Positions 18,800 through 28,397 of a DNA stretch of 64,000 nucleotides are shown here, one piece after another (the stretch's first letter is position 1; each line of letters begins with the position of its first letter). This DNA is from Candidatus Nitrotoga sp. 1052. GTDB taxonomy: Bacteria > Pseudomonadota > Gammaproteobacteria > Burkholderiales > Gallionellaceae. The notes below the pieces were generated by a model. The model was not told the DNA's origin. It searched no databases and worked only from the letters and a program-made list of their open reading frames with translations. The DNA lies in the NCBI RefSeq assembly GCF_927312905.1, contig NZ_CAKMHQ010000051.1, forward strand, positions 1-64,000, read 5' to 3'. The position numbers were made by a program, and so were the translations under genes.

Positions 18800-19687
18800 A
18801 TGTACCACACAATTGAACATTTCGTTGGCAACACACCTCTGGTCAGGCTAAAACGTATTCCCGGTGCGACGAGCAATGTGCTGTTGGCCAAGCTGGAAGG
18901 CAACAATCCTGCGGGCTCGGTGAAAGATCGTCCGGCGCTCTCAATGATCATGCAGGCCGAAAAACGCGGTGACATTAAACCGGGTGACACGTTAATAGAA
19001 GCTACCAGTGGCAATACTGGCATTGCGCTTGCGATGGTAGCGGCCATGCGAGGCTACAAGATGATACTGGTTATGCCTGAAAACCAGAGCATCGAGCGTC
19101 GCCAGAGCATGCGTGCATATGGCGCGGAATTGGTGCTGACATCCAAAGAGGGCAGCATGGAATTGGCGCGCGATATGGCGGAGAAACTGCGCGACGAAGG
19201 GCGCGGGGTCATCCTCGACCAATTCGCTAACGCGGACAATCCTCTGGCACATTATCAAGGCACCGCACCGGAAATTTGGCGAGATACGCAGGGCGGCATC
19301 ACTCATTTCATTAGCAGCATGGGCACCACCGGCACAATCATGGGTTGCTCGCGCTTCTTCAAGGAAAAAAATCCCCACATTCAAATCATTGGCGCACAAC
19401 CGGAAGAAGGCGCGCAAATCCCCGGCATTCGCAAATGGCCTGAAGCTTACCTCCCGAAAATTTATGATACCAAACGTGTAGATAAGCTGGTGAACATTGG
19501 TCAGCAAGAGGCGGAAGAAATGACTCGTCGCCTGGCGAGTGAAGAAGGCATTTTCTGCGGCATCTCATCCGGCGGCGCGCTGGCAGTGGCGCTACGCGTA
19601 GCGCAGACGGTGCAGAACGCAACCATCGTGTTCATTGTGTGTGATCGGGGAGATCGCTATTTGAGTACAGGTGTGTTTCCGGCGTGA
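18800..19687 (+). CDS. cysM: Cysteine synthase B (O-acetylserine sulfhydrylase)
   Basis: 295-aa PLP enzyme making cysteine from O-acetylserine and sulfide or thiosulfate. The PLP lysine is in NPAGSVKDRPA (about residue 42), the substrate loop is EATSGNTGIALA, and the phosphate-binding loop is ISSMGTTGTIMG. The CysM rather than CysK type is suggested by the GNNPAGSVKDRPA motif and by length. AGGAAC lies upstream of the start. It is a single gene flanked by the comEA terminator and a REP-like inverted repeat. Confidence 0.95.
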   Translation: MYHTIEHFVGNTPLVRLKRIPGATSNVLLAKLEGNNPAGSVKDRPALSMIMQAEKRGDIKPGDTLIEATSGNTGIALAMVAAMRGYKMILVMPENQSIERRQSMRAYGAELVLTSKEGSMELARDMAEKLRDEGRGVILDQFANADNPLAHYQGTAPEIWRDTQGGITHFISSMGTTGTIMGCSRFFKEKNPHIQIIGAQPEEGAQIPGIRKWPEAYLPKIYDTKRVDKLVNIGQQEAEEMTRRLASEEGIFCGISSGGALAVALRVAQTVQNATIVFIVCDRGDRYLSTGVFPA

Positions 19688-19704
19688 TGTGCTTGCTTCT
19701 GTAA

Positions 19705-19831
19705 TTAAGGCCACGCTGAACAAGTCCTTCCGTTCGGGCTGAGCCTGTCGAATCCATTGGCAACTTATTGATTTGCAAGGAGTGCGTTTCGACAAGCTCA
19801 ACGCGAACGGACTTGTTCAGCGTGGCCTTAA
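19705..19831. repeat. REP-like inverted repeat pair between convergent genes
   Basis: The arms 19705-19752 and 19788-19831 are near-perfect reverse complements: 23 bases from TTAAGGCCACGCTGAACAAG onward are identical, then a few gaps, then TGTCGAA. The 35-base centre is unpaired. The inner part resembles the TTCGACAAGCTCA...CGAACGG palindromes scattered through many proteobacterial genomes. Lying between the convergent cysM and ABC-F genes, it could act as a bidirectional terminator. Confidence 0.85.
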
Positions 19832-19850
19832 GGATCCTGGATCCTCGGAG

Positions 19851-21704
19851 CTAGATTCCTTCTTCCATAGCCATTTCAAGTTCCAGCCAGCTTTCCTCCA
19901 ATTCGGCCACTTTATTTTCAAAGGTTGTATGCAGAGCGTTCAGCTTGATGATTGCATCACGGTCAGGATTAACATAGATAGCTGGATCGGCCAACTGGCG
20001 GTTGACTTCGGCCAGTTCCGCCTGAGCTTTTGAGAGCGCGGCTTCGAGTTTGGATTGTTTCGATAGAAGCACCTTCTTATTTGGCTTGGATACGGTTGGC
20101 CGGCGCGGTTTTTCTGGTTGAGCTTGAGTCGTTTCGCGCGGGCGGCGTGTTTCGATCCAATTTTTGTAGTCTTCCAAATCGCCATCAAACAGTTTGGCAT
20201 TGCCGTCCGCAACCAGCCATAACTCATCTGCTACGGCTCGGATCAGGCTGCGATCATGGGACACCAATACCACTGCGCCGGTGTATTCCTCGAGCGCCAG
20301 CGTGAGGGCGTCGCGCATGTCCAGATCAAGGTGGTTGGTGGGTTCGTCGAGCAACAATAAATGTGGCTTTTGCCAAGCAAGCAGGGCCAGCGCCAAACGG
20401 CTTTTTTCGCCACCGGAAAAGCTGGCCACCGGGCGATCTTCGCTGTCTCCAGCCAGACCGAAACGACCGAGAAAAGTGCGCAGTGCCAGTGTCGTTACTT
20501 TGGGCGCCAGCTTTTCCATGTGTTGCAAAGGCGTAGCCGCGCTGTCCAGGTTTTCCAGCTGATGTTGGGCGAAGTAACCGATGCGGATATCGGGCGTAAT
20601 TTCCAGCTTGCCTGAGGTGGGCTTAAGCTCGCCCACCAACAGTTTGATCAGGGTGGATTTCCCGGCGCCGTTCGGACCCAGCAGGGCAATGCGCGCGCCC
20701 GCTCGCAGCACCAAGTCGACGTTATGAAATAGGGCCTTGTCACCATAGCTAAAGCCCATTTTATCGGCACGCAGTAATAAGTCGGGACTACGCTCCGGCG
20801 CTTCGATCTCCAGCTCGAAATGGCCGTCTGTAATATGGGCCGGGGCGATGCGCGTGAGCCGCTCCAGCGCTTTAACTCGGCTCTGTGCTTGCTTGGCCTT
20901 GGTTGCCTTGGCACTGAAGCGGCGGACAAAATCTTCCAAGTGTGCGATTTTTTCCTGCTGCTGGTGAAAAGCTTGATTTTGCTGCGCTATGCGCTCGGCG
21001 CGGGCACGCTCGAAATCGTCGTAGTTCCCGCTGTAACAATCAATCACCTGGTTGTTAACATGGGCAATGCGGTTGACGCAGGCATTGAGAAATTCGCGAT
21101 CATGCGAAACCAGAATAAGGCTGCCGGGGTAGCGAGCAAGGTATTGTTCAAGCCAGAGGATCGCCTCCAAGTCGAGGTGATTGGTGGGTTCATCCAGCAA
21201 CAGTAAATCGGCTCTATGCATTAGCGCACGGGCTAGATTCAAACGCATGCGCCAACCTCCGGAAAAGCTGCTGACCGGGCGCTCCAAGGTATCGTTGGCA
21301 AAACCTAATCCATTCAGCAGTTGAGCGGCACGGGCTTTGGCCACGTAGCCATTAATTGCTTCGTAGCGGTGCTGGGCCTCGAACCAGGCTGGATCATGCT
21401 GCTCTCGCGCCAGATTTTTTTCCAGCTCACGCAACTCCACGTCGCCGTCGAGAACGAACTCCAGAGCGGGCTGATCCGAGTTGGCGATTTCCTGCTCGAC
21501 AAAAGCGATTGTCTTGCCGGATTGCAGAGAGATCTCGCCGCTGTCCGGCAAAACTTCGCCGCGAATCAGGCGAAATAGCGTGGATTTGCCGCAGCCATTT
21601 TTGCCTACCAACCCGATACGTTGGCTGGCGTAAGCCTGGAAATTTACTTGCTGCAATAACGTCGTGCCGCCTTGCAGGTACGTCAGATTTTGAATGTTTA
21701 GCAT
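19851..21704 (-). CDS. ABC-F family ATPase (YheS/Uup-type translation factor)
   Basis: 617 aa with two ATP-binding cassettes and no membrane segment, as in the ABC-F group that binds the ribosome. Cassette 1 has GLVGKNGCGKST (about 31-42) and FSGGWRMRLNLARAL. Cassette 2 has LLGPNGAGKST (about 344) and FSGGEKSRLALALL. Both have DEPTNHLD Walker B sequences. The interdomain linker (about 240-310) is basic and helical. The C-terminal extension is a charged coiled coil (KLEAALSKAQAELAEVNRQL). The layout fits the YheS-like subgroup. A separate partial copy of its 5' end lies 4 kb upstream on the same strand. Confidence 0.93.
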   Translation of the reverse strand: MLNIQNLTYLQGGTTLLQQVNFQAYASQRIGLVGKNGCGKSTLFRLIRGEVLPDSGEISLQSGKTIAFVEQEIANSDQPALEFVLDGDVELRELEKNLAREQHDPAWFEAQHRYEAINGYVAKARAAQLLNGLGFANDTLERPVSSFSGGWRMRLNLARALMHRADLLLLDEPTNHLDLEAILWLEQYLARYPGSLILVSHDREFLNACVNRIAHVNNQVIDCYSGNYDDFERARAERIAQQNQAFHQQQEKIAHLEDFVRRFSAKATKAKQAQSRVKALERLTRIAPAHITDGHFELEIEAPERSPDLLLRADKMGFSYGDKALFHNVDLVLRAGARIALLGPNGAGKSTLIKLLVGELKPTSGKLEITPDIRIGYFAQHQLENLDSAATPLQHMEKLAPKVTTLALRTFLGRFGLAGDSEDRPVASFSGGEKSRLALALLAWQKPHLLLLDEPTNHLDLDMRDALTLALEEYTGAVVLVSHDRSLIRAVADELWLVADGNAKLFDGDLEDYKNWIETRRPRETTQAQPEKPRRPTVSKPNKKVLLSKQSKLEAALSKAQAELAEVNRQLADPAIYVNPDRDAIIKLNALHTTFENKVAELEESWLELEMAMEEGI

Positions 21705-21799
21705 GGTGTAATGATACCAGACGTGCCACGTCTAAAATATTAGAGCGAAAGCTGGGTTAGTCTGTTCGATTGCGGCTATTCGTTGCTGGCAGCAATGTG
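21532..21799 (+). repeat. Direct repeat copy 1 (5' end of ABC-F gene plus its upstream DNA)
   Basis: This 268-base segment, covering the first 58 codons of the ABC-F gene and about 95 bases upstream, recurs at a constant offset of 3986 bases with no gaps and about 93% identity judged by eye. The two copies bracket the high-GC exporter cassette. Confidence 0.92.
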
Positions 21800-22060
21800 T
21801 CATTGGCCTGCGCCGAATTGTAAATTTAACCGGGCACTAATGACAAAATCTGGTTAAATATATAGAACTGCCTATAGATGCTTGCGAACGTAACTTTAAT
21901 TCCCATCGCTTCCACCATCCAAAATAATGTCACTCTTGTGGTGGCATTTTATTTGGTGTTACCATTTGTTGAAATCGTCCCTGACCACCTCCAGAGCACC
22001 GGACGGTGCACCTCTCCTCGTGTATCATGTTGGCCACCACGCATACTCCGGAGTGACACC

Positions 22061-23281
22061 ATAAAACGCCACCTGTTCCTCGTCGCCGTCGCCTGCCTAA
22101 TCTTGGGTGCCTTGGCATGGGGGCTGGTACAGAAAATGCGAGGGCCGGCCTTGGTTGGTTATGAAGTGGCAGCGCGGCCGCTGGTGCAGACGGTCGTGGC
22201 GACCGGCCGGGTGATGGCCGTTTCGCGGGCGCAGGTCGGCAGTCCGGTGACTGGCGTGGTGGTCACGCGGCGCGTGCGTGAGGGTGACGTGGTGCAGCCT
22301 GGCGACGTCTTGGCGGTGCTGCGTGCCGATGATCTCGAGGCGACCGTTCGCGAAGCGGAGGCCGCCCTAGCCCAGTTGCAACAGTCGACGCGTCCGCAAG
22401 CTCAAGCCGCACTGCGCGAGGCGGAGGCAAGGTTGGCTCAGGCCAGCCGCCAAGCCCAGCGTCGTCGATACCTGTTCGAGCGGAAGGCAATCTCCCGCGA
22501 AGAGATGGAGCAGGTGATACAGGCCGAAACCATCGCCCGCACCGCCGCCGAGCAAGCGCGGCTTGTCGTCCGTTCGCTAGTGGCCGGCAATTCCAACGAG
22601 GCCGCGGCGCGCGCCCGAGTGGCCAGCGCCAAGGCTCAGTTGGCCAAGACAACGATCCGCGCTGAAGTCGCCGGGACCGTGCTCACCCGCAATGCCGAGC
22701 CGGGCGACTTGGTGCAGCCCGGCCGCGTTCTGTTCGAAATCGCCCGCAACGACGACACCGAAGTGCTGGTGCCGCTGGATGAAAAAAACCTCGAAGTGCT
22801 CGCGATCGGCCAGGCGGCCATGTGCATCGCCGACGCCTACCCTGCGCGGTCATTCCCGGCAAAGGTCAGCTTCATTGCGCCCAGCGTGGATCCGCAGCGC
22901 GGCACGGTGGACATTCGCCTCACCGTAACGCCGGTGCCCGACTTTCTGCGCCAGGACATGACCATCTCAGTGAACGTGGAAACGGGCCGCCGGGACAGTG
23001 CCATCGTAGTGCCTAACGATGCGCTGGCTGCCATGCAGGGCAACCGTGCGGAGCTGTGGCTGGTCTCCGATGGCCGCGCCACGCGGCGCCAGGTGCAGTT
23101 GGGCCTGCGTGGCCTGATCCATACCGAAGTCACGGCCGGTTTGCGGGTCGGCGACTGGATCTTGGCAGATGCGCAGGCCGCGGTGGCACAAGGCGATCGG
23201 GTACGCGTGGTGTCCAGCGGCCTATCCGTCGGTGCCGCGAACATTGCCACGCGCAAGGAATTGCCAGTCAAGCTGGACTGA
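22061..23281 (+). CDS. Periplasmic adaptor (HlyD/MacA-type) of an ABC exporter
   Basis: Membrane fusion protein. An N-terminal anchor helix (LFLVAVACLILGALAWGLV) is followed by a barrel-sandwich lipoyl-like half (GSPVTGVVVTRRVREGDVV), a helical hairpin (about 80-190, Ala/Gln/Arg-rich) and the beta-barrel and membrane-proximal domains. The start is unusual. No ATG, GTG or TTG lies in frame near the helix, but GGAG at 22050-22053 sits seven bases before an in-frame ATA (22061). I take ATA as the start or as a mutated ATG. The frame remains open to a TTG- or ATG-type codon at 21878, which would add 61 residues of non-protein-like sequence. GC content is far above the neighbours. It overlaps the permease gene by one base. 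Confidence 0.8.
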   Translation: MKRHLFLVAVACLILGALAWGLVQKMRGPALVGYEVAARPLVQTVVATGRVMAVSRAQVGSPVTGVVVTRRVREGDVVQPGDVLAVLRADDLEATVREAEAALAQLQQSTRPQAQAALREAEARLAQASRQAQRRRYLFERKAISREEMEQVIQAETIARTAAEQARLVVRSLVAGNSNEAAARARVASAKAQLAKTTIRAEVAGTVLTRNAEPGDLVQPGRVLFEIARNDDTEVLVPLDEKNLEVLAIGQAAMCIADAYPARSFPAKVSFIAPSVDPQRGTVDIRLTVTPVPDFLRQDMTISVNVETGRRDSAIVVPNDALAAMQGNRAELWLVSDGRATRRQVQLGLRGLIHTEVTAGLRVGDWILADAQAAVAQGDRVRVVSSGLSVGAANIATRKELPVKLD

Positions 23282-24481
23282 TGCCGATGTGGATCGAGTG
23301 GACCATCGCCACCAAGTTCCTGCATGAAGGCAAGGTGCAGAGTACGCTGATCCTAGTTGGCATCGCCGTGGGCGTCGCGGTAATCGTCTTCCTCACTGCG
23401 CTGATCACCGGGCTGCAGAGCAACATCATCAACCGCACCCTGGGTACCCAAGCCCACATCAAGGTTCAACCTACAGAAGAGCGTAACCGCATCCTGCCGC
23501 CCGCCACAGGAATTGTGCAGCTGGTGCTGGAGGACAAACGCGCCCAGCGCCTGCGCTCGATCAACAACTGGCAGCAGGTGCGCGACGTGCTCGACACGCT
23601 GCCGCGGGTCACGGCCGTGTCACCGGTGATCTCGGGGCCAGCGTTCGCGCGCCGCAGCGAGGCACTGCAGTCGGTGGTCCTGGTCGGCATCGACGCGCCG
23701 CGCTACCAGCGCATCATCCCGATCCAGAACGACATCGTCGCCGGGGTGTTTCGCATCGGTGCCGGCGACGCCGTAATCGGCAAGCAGCTGGCCGCCGACC
23801 TCGGCCTGCGCGTGGGCGACAAGCTACGACTGGACGGCGGCCAGCAACGGGAGAGCGTGGTGAACGTGGCCGGGATCTTCGAGCTGGGGGTGCGCGAACT
23901 GGACGCGCGCTACGTGTACCTGGAAATGAAGCAAGCGCAGTCGCTGCTCAACCTGCCCGGTGCCGCGACGATCATTGACGTGACGGTGGATGACATTTTC
24001 GACGCGCAGGCAGTGGCCGCGCGCATCACCCGCCTCACAGGACTGAAGGCAGAAAGCTGGATGGAAACCAACGCCCAGCTGATGAACGCCTTGCGCTCAC
24101 AAAGCCTTTCCACGCAGATGATCAGCGCGTTCGTAGCATTGAGCGTGGCACTTGGCATCGCCAGCGTGCTGTCGGTGAGTGTGATCCAGCGCACGCGCGA
24201 GATCGGCATCCTCCGCGCAATGGGCACCACACGGCAACAGATGCTGCGAGTGTTCCTGATCCAGGGTGCACTGTTCGGCCTGGCCGGTTCGCTACTGGGT
24301 GGCTTGGCAGGTTATGGTCTGGTGGGCGCGTTCAATACCTTCGGGCCAAAACTGTTCTACATCCCGGTGAATCCGTGGCTGCTGGTAGCCGCTACTGGAT
24401 TGGCAATGGTCACCGGCATCCTTTCGGCAGCCGTGCCTGCACGACGCGCCGCTTCCCTCGACCCGGTGGAGGCGATCCGCC

Positions 24482-24489
<8 letters not shown>
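23281..24489 (+). CDS. ABC exporter permease (MacB/FtsX-like)
   Basis: 402 aa. The topology is the MacB/LolC type: one N-terminal helix (LILVGIAVGVAVIVFLTALI), a large periplasmic domain (about 45-270), and three C-terminal helices carrying the FtsX signature VIQRTREIGILRAMGTTRQQM (about 300-320). The open frame begins upstream at 23056, but the ATG at 23281 overlapping the adaptor stop gives the right N-terminus. With the adaptor and ATPase it makes a tripartite exporter of the kind that moves macrolides, peptides or lipoproteins. The substrate cannot be told. No outer-membrane channel gene is present in the cassette. Composition is high GC. Confidence 0.9.
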
Positions 24490-25195
<706 letters not shown>

Positions 25196-25284
25196 TGCGA
25201 ACAGCAGGCAAGATTGATACGATCCTCGACATGCGGGGCTGAACTCCGCACCTTTTCGCAGGAGTTCGCAGCGGTTCTAAAACT

Positions 25285-25314
25285 AAGTTTGGCGCAGGGT
25301 TCCGCCCCCCACCA
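25285..25314 (+). other. Possible decayed tRNA/tmRNA 3' end
   Basis: GGGTTCCGCCCCCCACCA (25297-25314) looks like the tail of a tRNA or tmRNA (T-arm GGTTC, terminal CCA) but lacks the four to five bases needed for a proper T-loop. A terminator follows directly. It could mark the edge of the acquired cassette. It could also be chance in GC-rich DNA. Confidence 0.25.
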
Positions 25315-25321
25315 ATACTTA

Positions 25322-25351
25322 AACCCCAACTGCTCTCAGCTGGGGTTTTTT
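25322..25351 (+). terminator. Terminator of the exporter cassette
   Basis: AACCCCA-CTG (25322-25332, one mismatch) pairs with CAG-TGGGGTT around a CTCT loop, followed by six T. Confidence 0.9.
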
Positions 25352-25517
25352 CTTGCCTGTTTGCGCTAATGCCCGCATATTTATGGGCGTTCATTTTGAT
25401 CCGGCCAGGAGTCGTGGCGTTAACAAATCAAGGAGGATGGGTGAGTACAGAAGACTAGGTACGTAAGCTGCTTTCGATGTTGGGCGCTATTTGTACTGCC
25501 GTGATCGAATATGCGAT

Positions 25518-25785
25518 ATTTCGCCGCTGTCCGGCAAAATTTCGCCGCGAAACAGGCGAAATAGCGTGGATTTGCCGCAGCCATTTTTACCTACCAACCC
25601 GATACGTTGGCTGGCGTACGTCTGAAAATTTACCTGCTGCAATAGCGTCGTGCCGCCTTGCAGGTACGTCAGATTTTGAATGTTTAGCATGGTGTAATGA
25701 TAACAGACGTGCCACACCTTAAATATTAGAGCGGAAGCTGGGTTAGTCTGTTCGATTGCGACTATTCGTCACTGGCAGTAATGTG
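25518..25785 (-). pseudogene. Truncated second copy of the ABC-F gene start
   Basis: Direct-repeat copy 2. Reading leftward from the CAT at 25690, it encodes the first 58 residues of the ABC-F protein with few changes (Walker A GLVGKNGCGKST intact) and then runs into unrelated sequence. It also keeps about 95 bases of the original upstream DNA. The gene body is missing, so this is a relic. Because both copies have the same orientation, the exporter cassette lies between direct repeats. Confidence 0.92.
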
Positions 25786-26062
25786 CCAGGAGCGGACGGA
25801 CGAAATGTCATGGGAGAGTGACCGCTTATCGGCCTTATGTAGCGCTCCACATAAGGTCGAGAAGCAGTCATTCCTTTGGATATTGGTGAGTATCTCAATT
25901 GCTCAAGGTAGCCAAAAGCGGCACTTGATAATGGCAACAACAGTACCGAATCCTTACTATTGATAACAACGATTATCGTTAGTGGCTTTCAGCAATTTTT
26001 ATTGCCCCATCAATTATGTCCCTTGCCATCAGTAAATTTGGCCAATGTGAAGAACCGATCCC

Positions 26063-26362
26063 TTAAGCAAAATAATCTGTATCAATATCTCGGGCATGGT
26101 GCAACATTCGAATAACCAGTAGGCCATTTTTATCTAGCATGTAGAAAATGATATATGACGTGCGTGTAGGAAAGCTGCGCAGCCCGTCTGCCAATTCCGG
26201 ACGCGCCTTACCCATCTCTGGCTGAGTAGCCAACAGTGAAACTGTTGATTGAATGGAGTCCAAAGATTCATCTGCTGCAACCAGATTTTCTTCCGCTATG
26301 GTCAACCATAGCTCCAGCAGATCGGCTTCTGCTGAATTGGTAAAGCGGATGTGAAGCATCAA
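26063..26362 (-). CDS. parE: RelE/ParE family toxin
   Basis: 99 aa, typical of the ParE/RelE fold. It opens LHIRFTNSAEADLLELWLTI and contains the conserved ENLVAADESLDSI helix, MGKARPELADGLRSFP and the C-terminal YIIFYMLDKNGLLVIRMLHHARD. ParE toxins poison DNA gyrase and RelE cousins cut mRNA. The sequence favours ParE because of the ParD-type partner. Its start overlaps the antitoxin stop by four bases, so the antitoxin is made first. The locus lies between the exporter cassette and the egt genes and may be part of the accessory block. Confidence 0.9.
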   Translation of the reverse strand: MMLHIRFTNSAEADLLELWLTIAEENLVAADESLDSIQSTVSLLATQPEMGKARPELADGLRSFPTRTSYIIFYMLDKNGLLVIRMLHHARDIDTDYFA

Positions 26363-26634
26363 GCAGCAGCCTTGCGAGTTTTCAGTAACTGGCGACCTTG
26401 TTTCTTCAGGTTGGCAAAATCAATTTCCTTTGCCAAATCGTTTTTTGCATCGTTCAAACCCTTGGCAATATCTTGGCGCAGGCTATCGAGCTTCGCTGTT
26501 TTGACCTGTTCATAGGCTTCGAATAGCCGCAACGCCTCACGAATGACTTCGCTGGCCGAACCATACACGCCAGACTCAACGCGCTGACGAACACGTGCCT
26601 CTAATTCAGGTGGTAAAGATACGTTTATAGACAT
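26359..26634 (-). CDS. parD: ParD-like antitoxin (ribbon-helix-helix)
   Basis: 91 aa. The N-terminal ribbon-helix-helix region (MSINVSLPPELEARVRQRVE, then GVYGSASEVIREALRLFEAY) matches the ParD/CC2985 group. The C-terminal half is charged and probably wraps the toxin. Such antitoxins repress their own operon by binding palindromes near the promoter, and a set of repeated TGCCATA half-sites lies just upstream of this gene. Translation starts shortly after GGAGAATTGTC on the minus strand. Confidence 0.92.
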   Translation of the reverse strand: MSINVSLPPELEARVRQRVESGVYGSASEVIREALRLFEAYEQVKTAKLDSLRQDIAKGLNDAKNDLAKEIDFANLKKQGRQLLKTRKAAA

Positions 26635-26665
26635 GACAATTCTCCTATATAAATATTGACAGTAG

Positions 26666-26694
26666 TATGGCAGTTTATGCCATAAATTGCCATA
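26666..26694 (-). promoter_or_regulatory. Probable ParD operator
   Basis: TATGGCA (26666-26672) and TGCCATA (26678-26684) form a palindrome, and a third TGCCATA follows at 26688-26694. The three half-sites lie 30-60 bases before the parD start, where autorepression would act. Confidence 0.65.
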
Positions 26695-26700
26695 CTCAAT

Positions 26701-27116
26701 GAGTTGTCAGGCAGACTGATTCTCAACAGAGATTTTCAACAAGTTAAGCCCTTCATCACATTTAGCAGGATATTTTTATCGGGCAAAAACCAGATATTCC
26801 CAACCTGATTTGTCTATGAGTTACAGCAGCGTATTTCCTAAAAAATCGTTTGATGATATCTGCTTGCCCTACATGGAGTTTTGCTCGAATGGTTAGCGAA
26901 ATTAAATAATGTATATCCCGCTTTAAGCTGTGCATCATGAACTCTCAAGTCCAGCGAGGCCAGTGCAATGTGCGCGAGGGAAAGAGTCGCAAGCTATTAT
27001 GATTTCCCAGTTTCTGATAAGGTGAACTATGGCATAGCTTGGTTCTATTTTGCCCCGGCTTTTGGCCTTGCTGAACAGATACAGTGATAATCAAATTAAT
27101 TTTAATAGAACTTAAA
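26701..27116. other. Intergenic stretch between parDE and egtB
   Basis: I see no gene, RNA or convincing repeat here. It must contain the promoter for egtB, but no clear -35/-10 pair stands out. Confidence 0.4.
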
Positions 27117-28397
27117 ATGAATATTAATTCCCCCGGAAATAATTTCGATAAGCTTGATCCACACTTGTTGGGTGAGCGACTAAGGTCGGTGCGAGCGCGT
27201 ACGGAGGCTCTCTGCGCGCCTTTGGAAAAAGAGGATTACTGTATTCAAGGCATGCTTGATGTCAGCCCGCCAAAATGGCATTTGGCTCATACCACATGGT
27301 TTTTTGAAACCTTTGTTTTATTGCCTTTCGCGCAAAATTATCTGGTTTTTAATCAAGCATACGGGTATCTGTTTAACTCCTATTATGAAACGGTTGGTAC
27401 TTTCTTTCCCAGGTCTCAACGTGGGCTCCTGTCTCGTCCAACTGTAGCAGAGGTTTATAACTATCGCTGCCACGTAAACGCCGCGCTTGATCAAATATTG
27501 GAGAATTTCATCGGGCAGAATTGGCAAGAGATTGCTGAACGAATTCGTTTGGGCATTGAGCATGAGATTCAGCATCAAGAGCTTTTACTTATGGATGTGA
27601 AATACAATTTCTTCATTAACCCTCTAAAGCCGGCTTATCATAGTCAGCCTCCAATTCGATGCTCAGAGCCACCACCATTGGCCTGGATGGAATATGGTGG
27701 CGGTATTGTCGAGATTGGGCATGATGACCAAGGTTTTTCTTTTGACAACGAAAGGCCTCGCCATAAAACTTTTCTCAGAGACTTTCGCTTGGGCACAAGG
27801 CTAATCACCAATGCAGAATATTTATCTTTCATCGCCGATAAAAGTTATCAACGACCCGAACTTTGGCTCTCCGATGGCTGGCGCACTGTCAACGAGCAGG
27901 GATGGCAAGCCCCACTATATTGGATAAAAGAAGAGGATAACTGGTTGTTAACGGGACTGGCGGGCCAGCACCTTATCGACCTGAATGAACCAGTAGCTCA
28001 CCTGAGCTACTACGAAGCCGATGCTTTCGCACGATGGTCTGGTAAGCGGCTGCCGACCGAGTGCGAATGGGAATACGCTGCCGCCAAGTTGCCGATAGAA
28101 GGAAATTTCCTTGATTCCGGGCGCTTCCATCCAGATGGAGCTCGATGTTCTGGTCTGACCCAGCTTTATGGTGATCTTTGGGAGTGGACTCAAAGCCCCT
28201 ATAAACCCTATCCGGGCTTTCGTTCTCTTCCTGGCGCATTGGGTGAATACAACGGCAAATTCATGTGTAACCAGATGGTGCTGCGTGGTGGGTCATGCGC
28301 AACAGCAGAAGATCATATCAGGGCAAGCTATCGAAATTTCTTTCCACCAGGGAGTCGTTGGGTATTCTCAGGTTTACGTTTAGCGGAGGATTTGTAA
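27117..28397 (+). CDS. egtB: Ergothioneine biosynthesis protein EgtB (hercynine oxygenase)
   Basis: 426 aa, non-haem iron sulfoxide synthase that joins a thiol to hercynine. The N-terminal DinB domain carries the iron ligands: the HEIQHQE motif (HxxxHxE, about 143-149) and an upstream histidine in WHLAHTTWFFETF (about 52). The C-terminal half is an FGE-sulfatase domain ending RGGSCATAEDHIRASYRNFF. In-frame GTG at 27084 could add 11 residues. The ATG at 27117 fits the family better, although neither has a clear Shine-Dalgarno. The next gene, egtD, overlaps by one base, which makes the pathway assignment firm. No egtC or egtE is nearby. Confidence 0.95.
   Translation: MNINSPGNNFDKLDPHLLGERLRSVRARTEALCAPLEKEDYCIQGMLDVSPPKWHLAHTTWFFETFVLLPFAQNYLVFNQAYGYLFNSYYETVGTFFPRSQRGLLSRPTVAEVYNYRCHVNAALDQILENFIGQNWQEIAERIRLGIEHEIQHQELLLMDVKYNFFINPLKPAYHSQPPIRCSEPPPLAWMEYGGGIVEIGHDDQGFSFDNERPRHKTFLRDFRLGTRLITNAEYLSFIADKSYQRPELWLSDGWRTVNEQGWQAPLYWIKEEDNWLLTGLAGQHLIDLNEPVAHLSYYEADAFARWSGKRLPTECEWEYAAAKLPIEGNFLDSGRFHPDGARCSGLTQLYGDLWEWTQSPYKPYPGFRSLPGALGEYNGKFMCNQMVLRGGSCATAEDHIRASYRNFFPPGSRWVFSGLRLAEDL

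Noticed and set aside
21356-21760. Plus-strand open frame of 134 codons over the ABC-F start
   Set aside because: It is antisense to a well-supported gene and ends in repeat DNA. The similar frame in the second copy only reflects the duplication.
21878-22060. Extension of the adaptor protein by 61 residues
   Set aside because: The added sequence is not protein-like, and the membrane helix should be near the N-terminus. GGAG with ATA at 22061 fits better.
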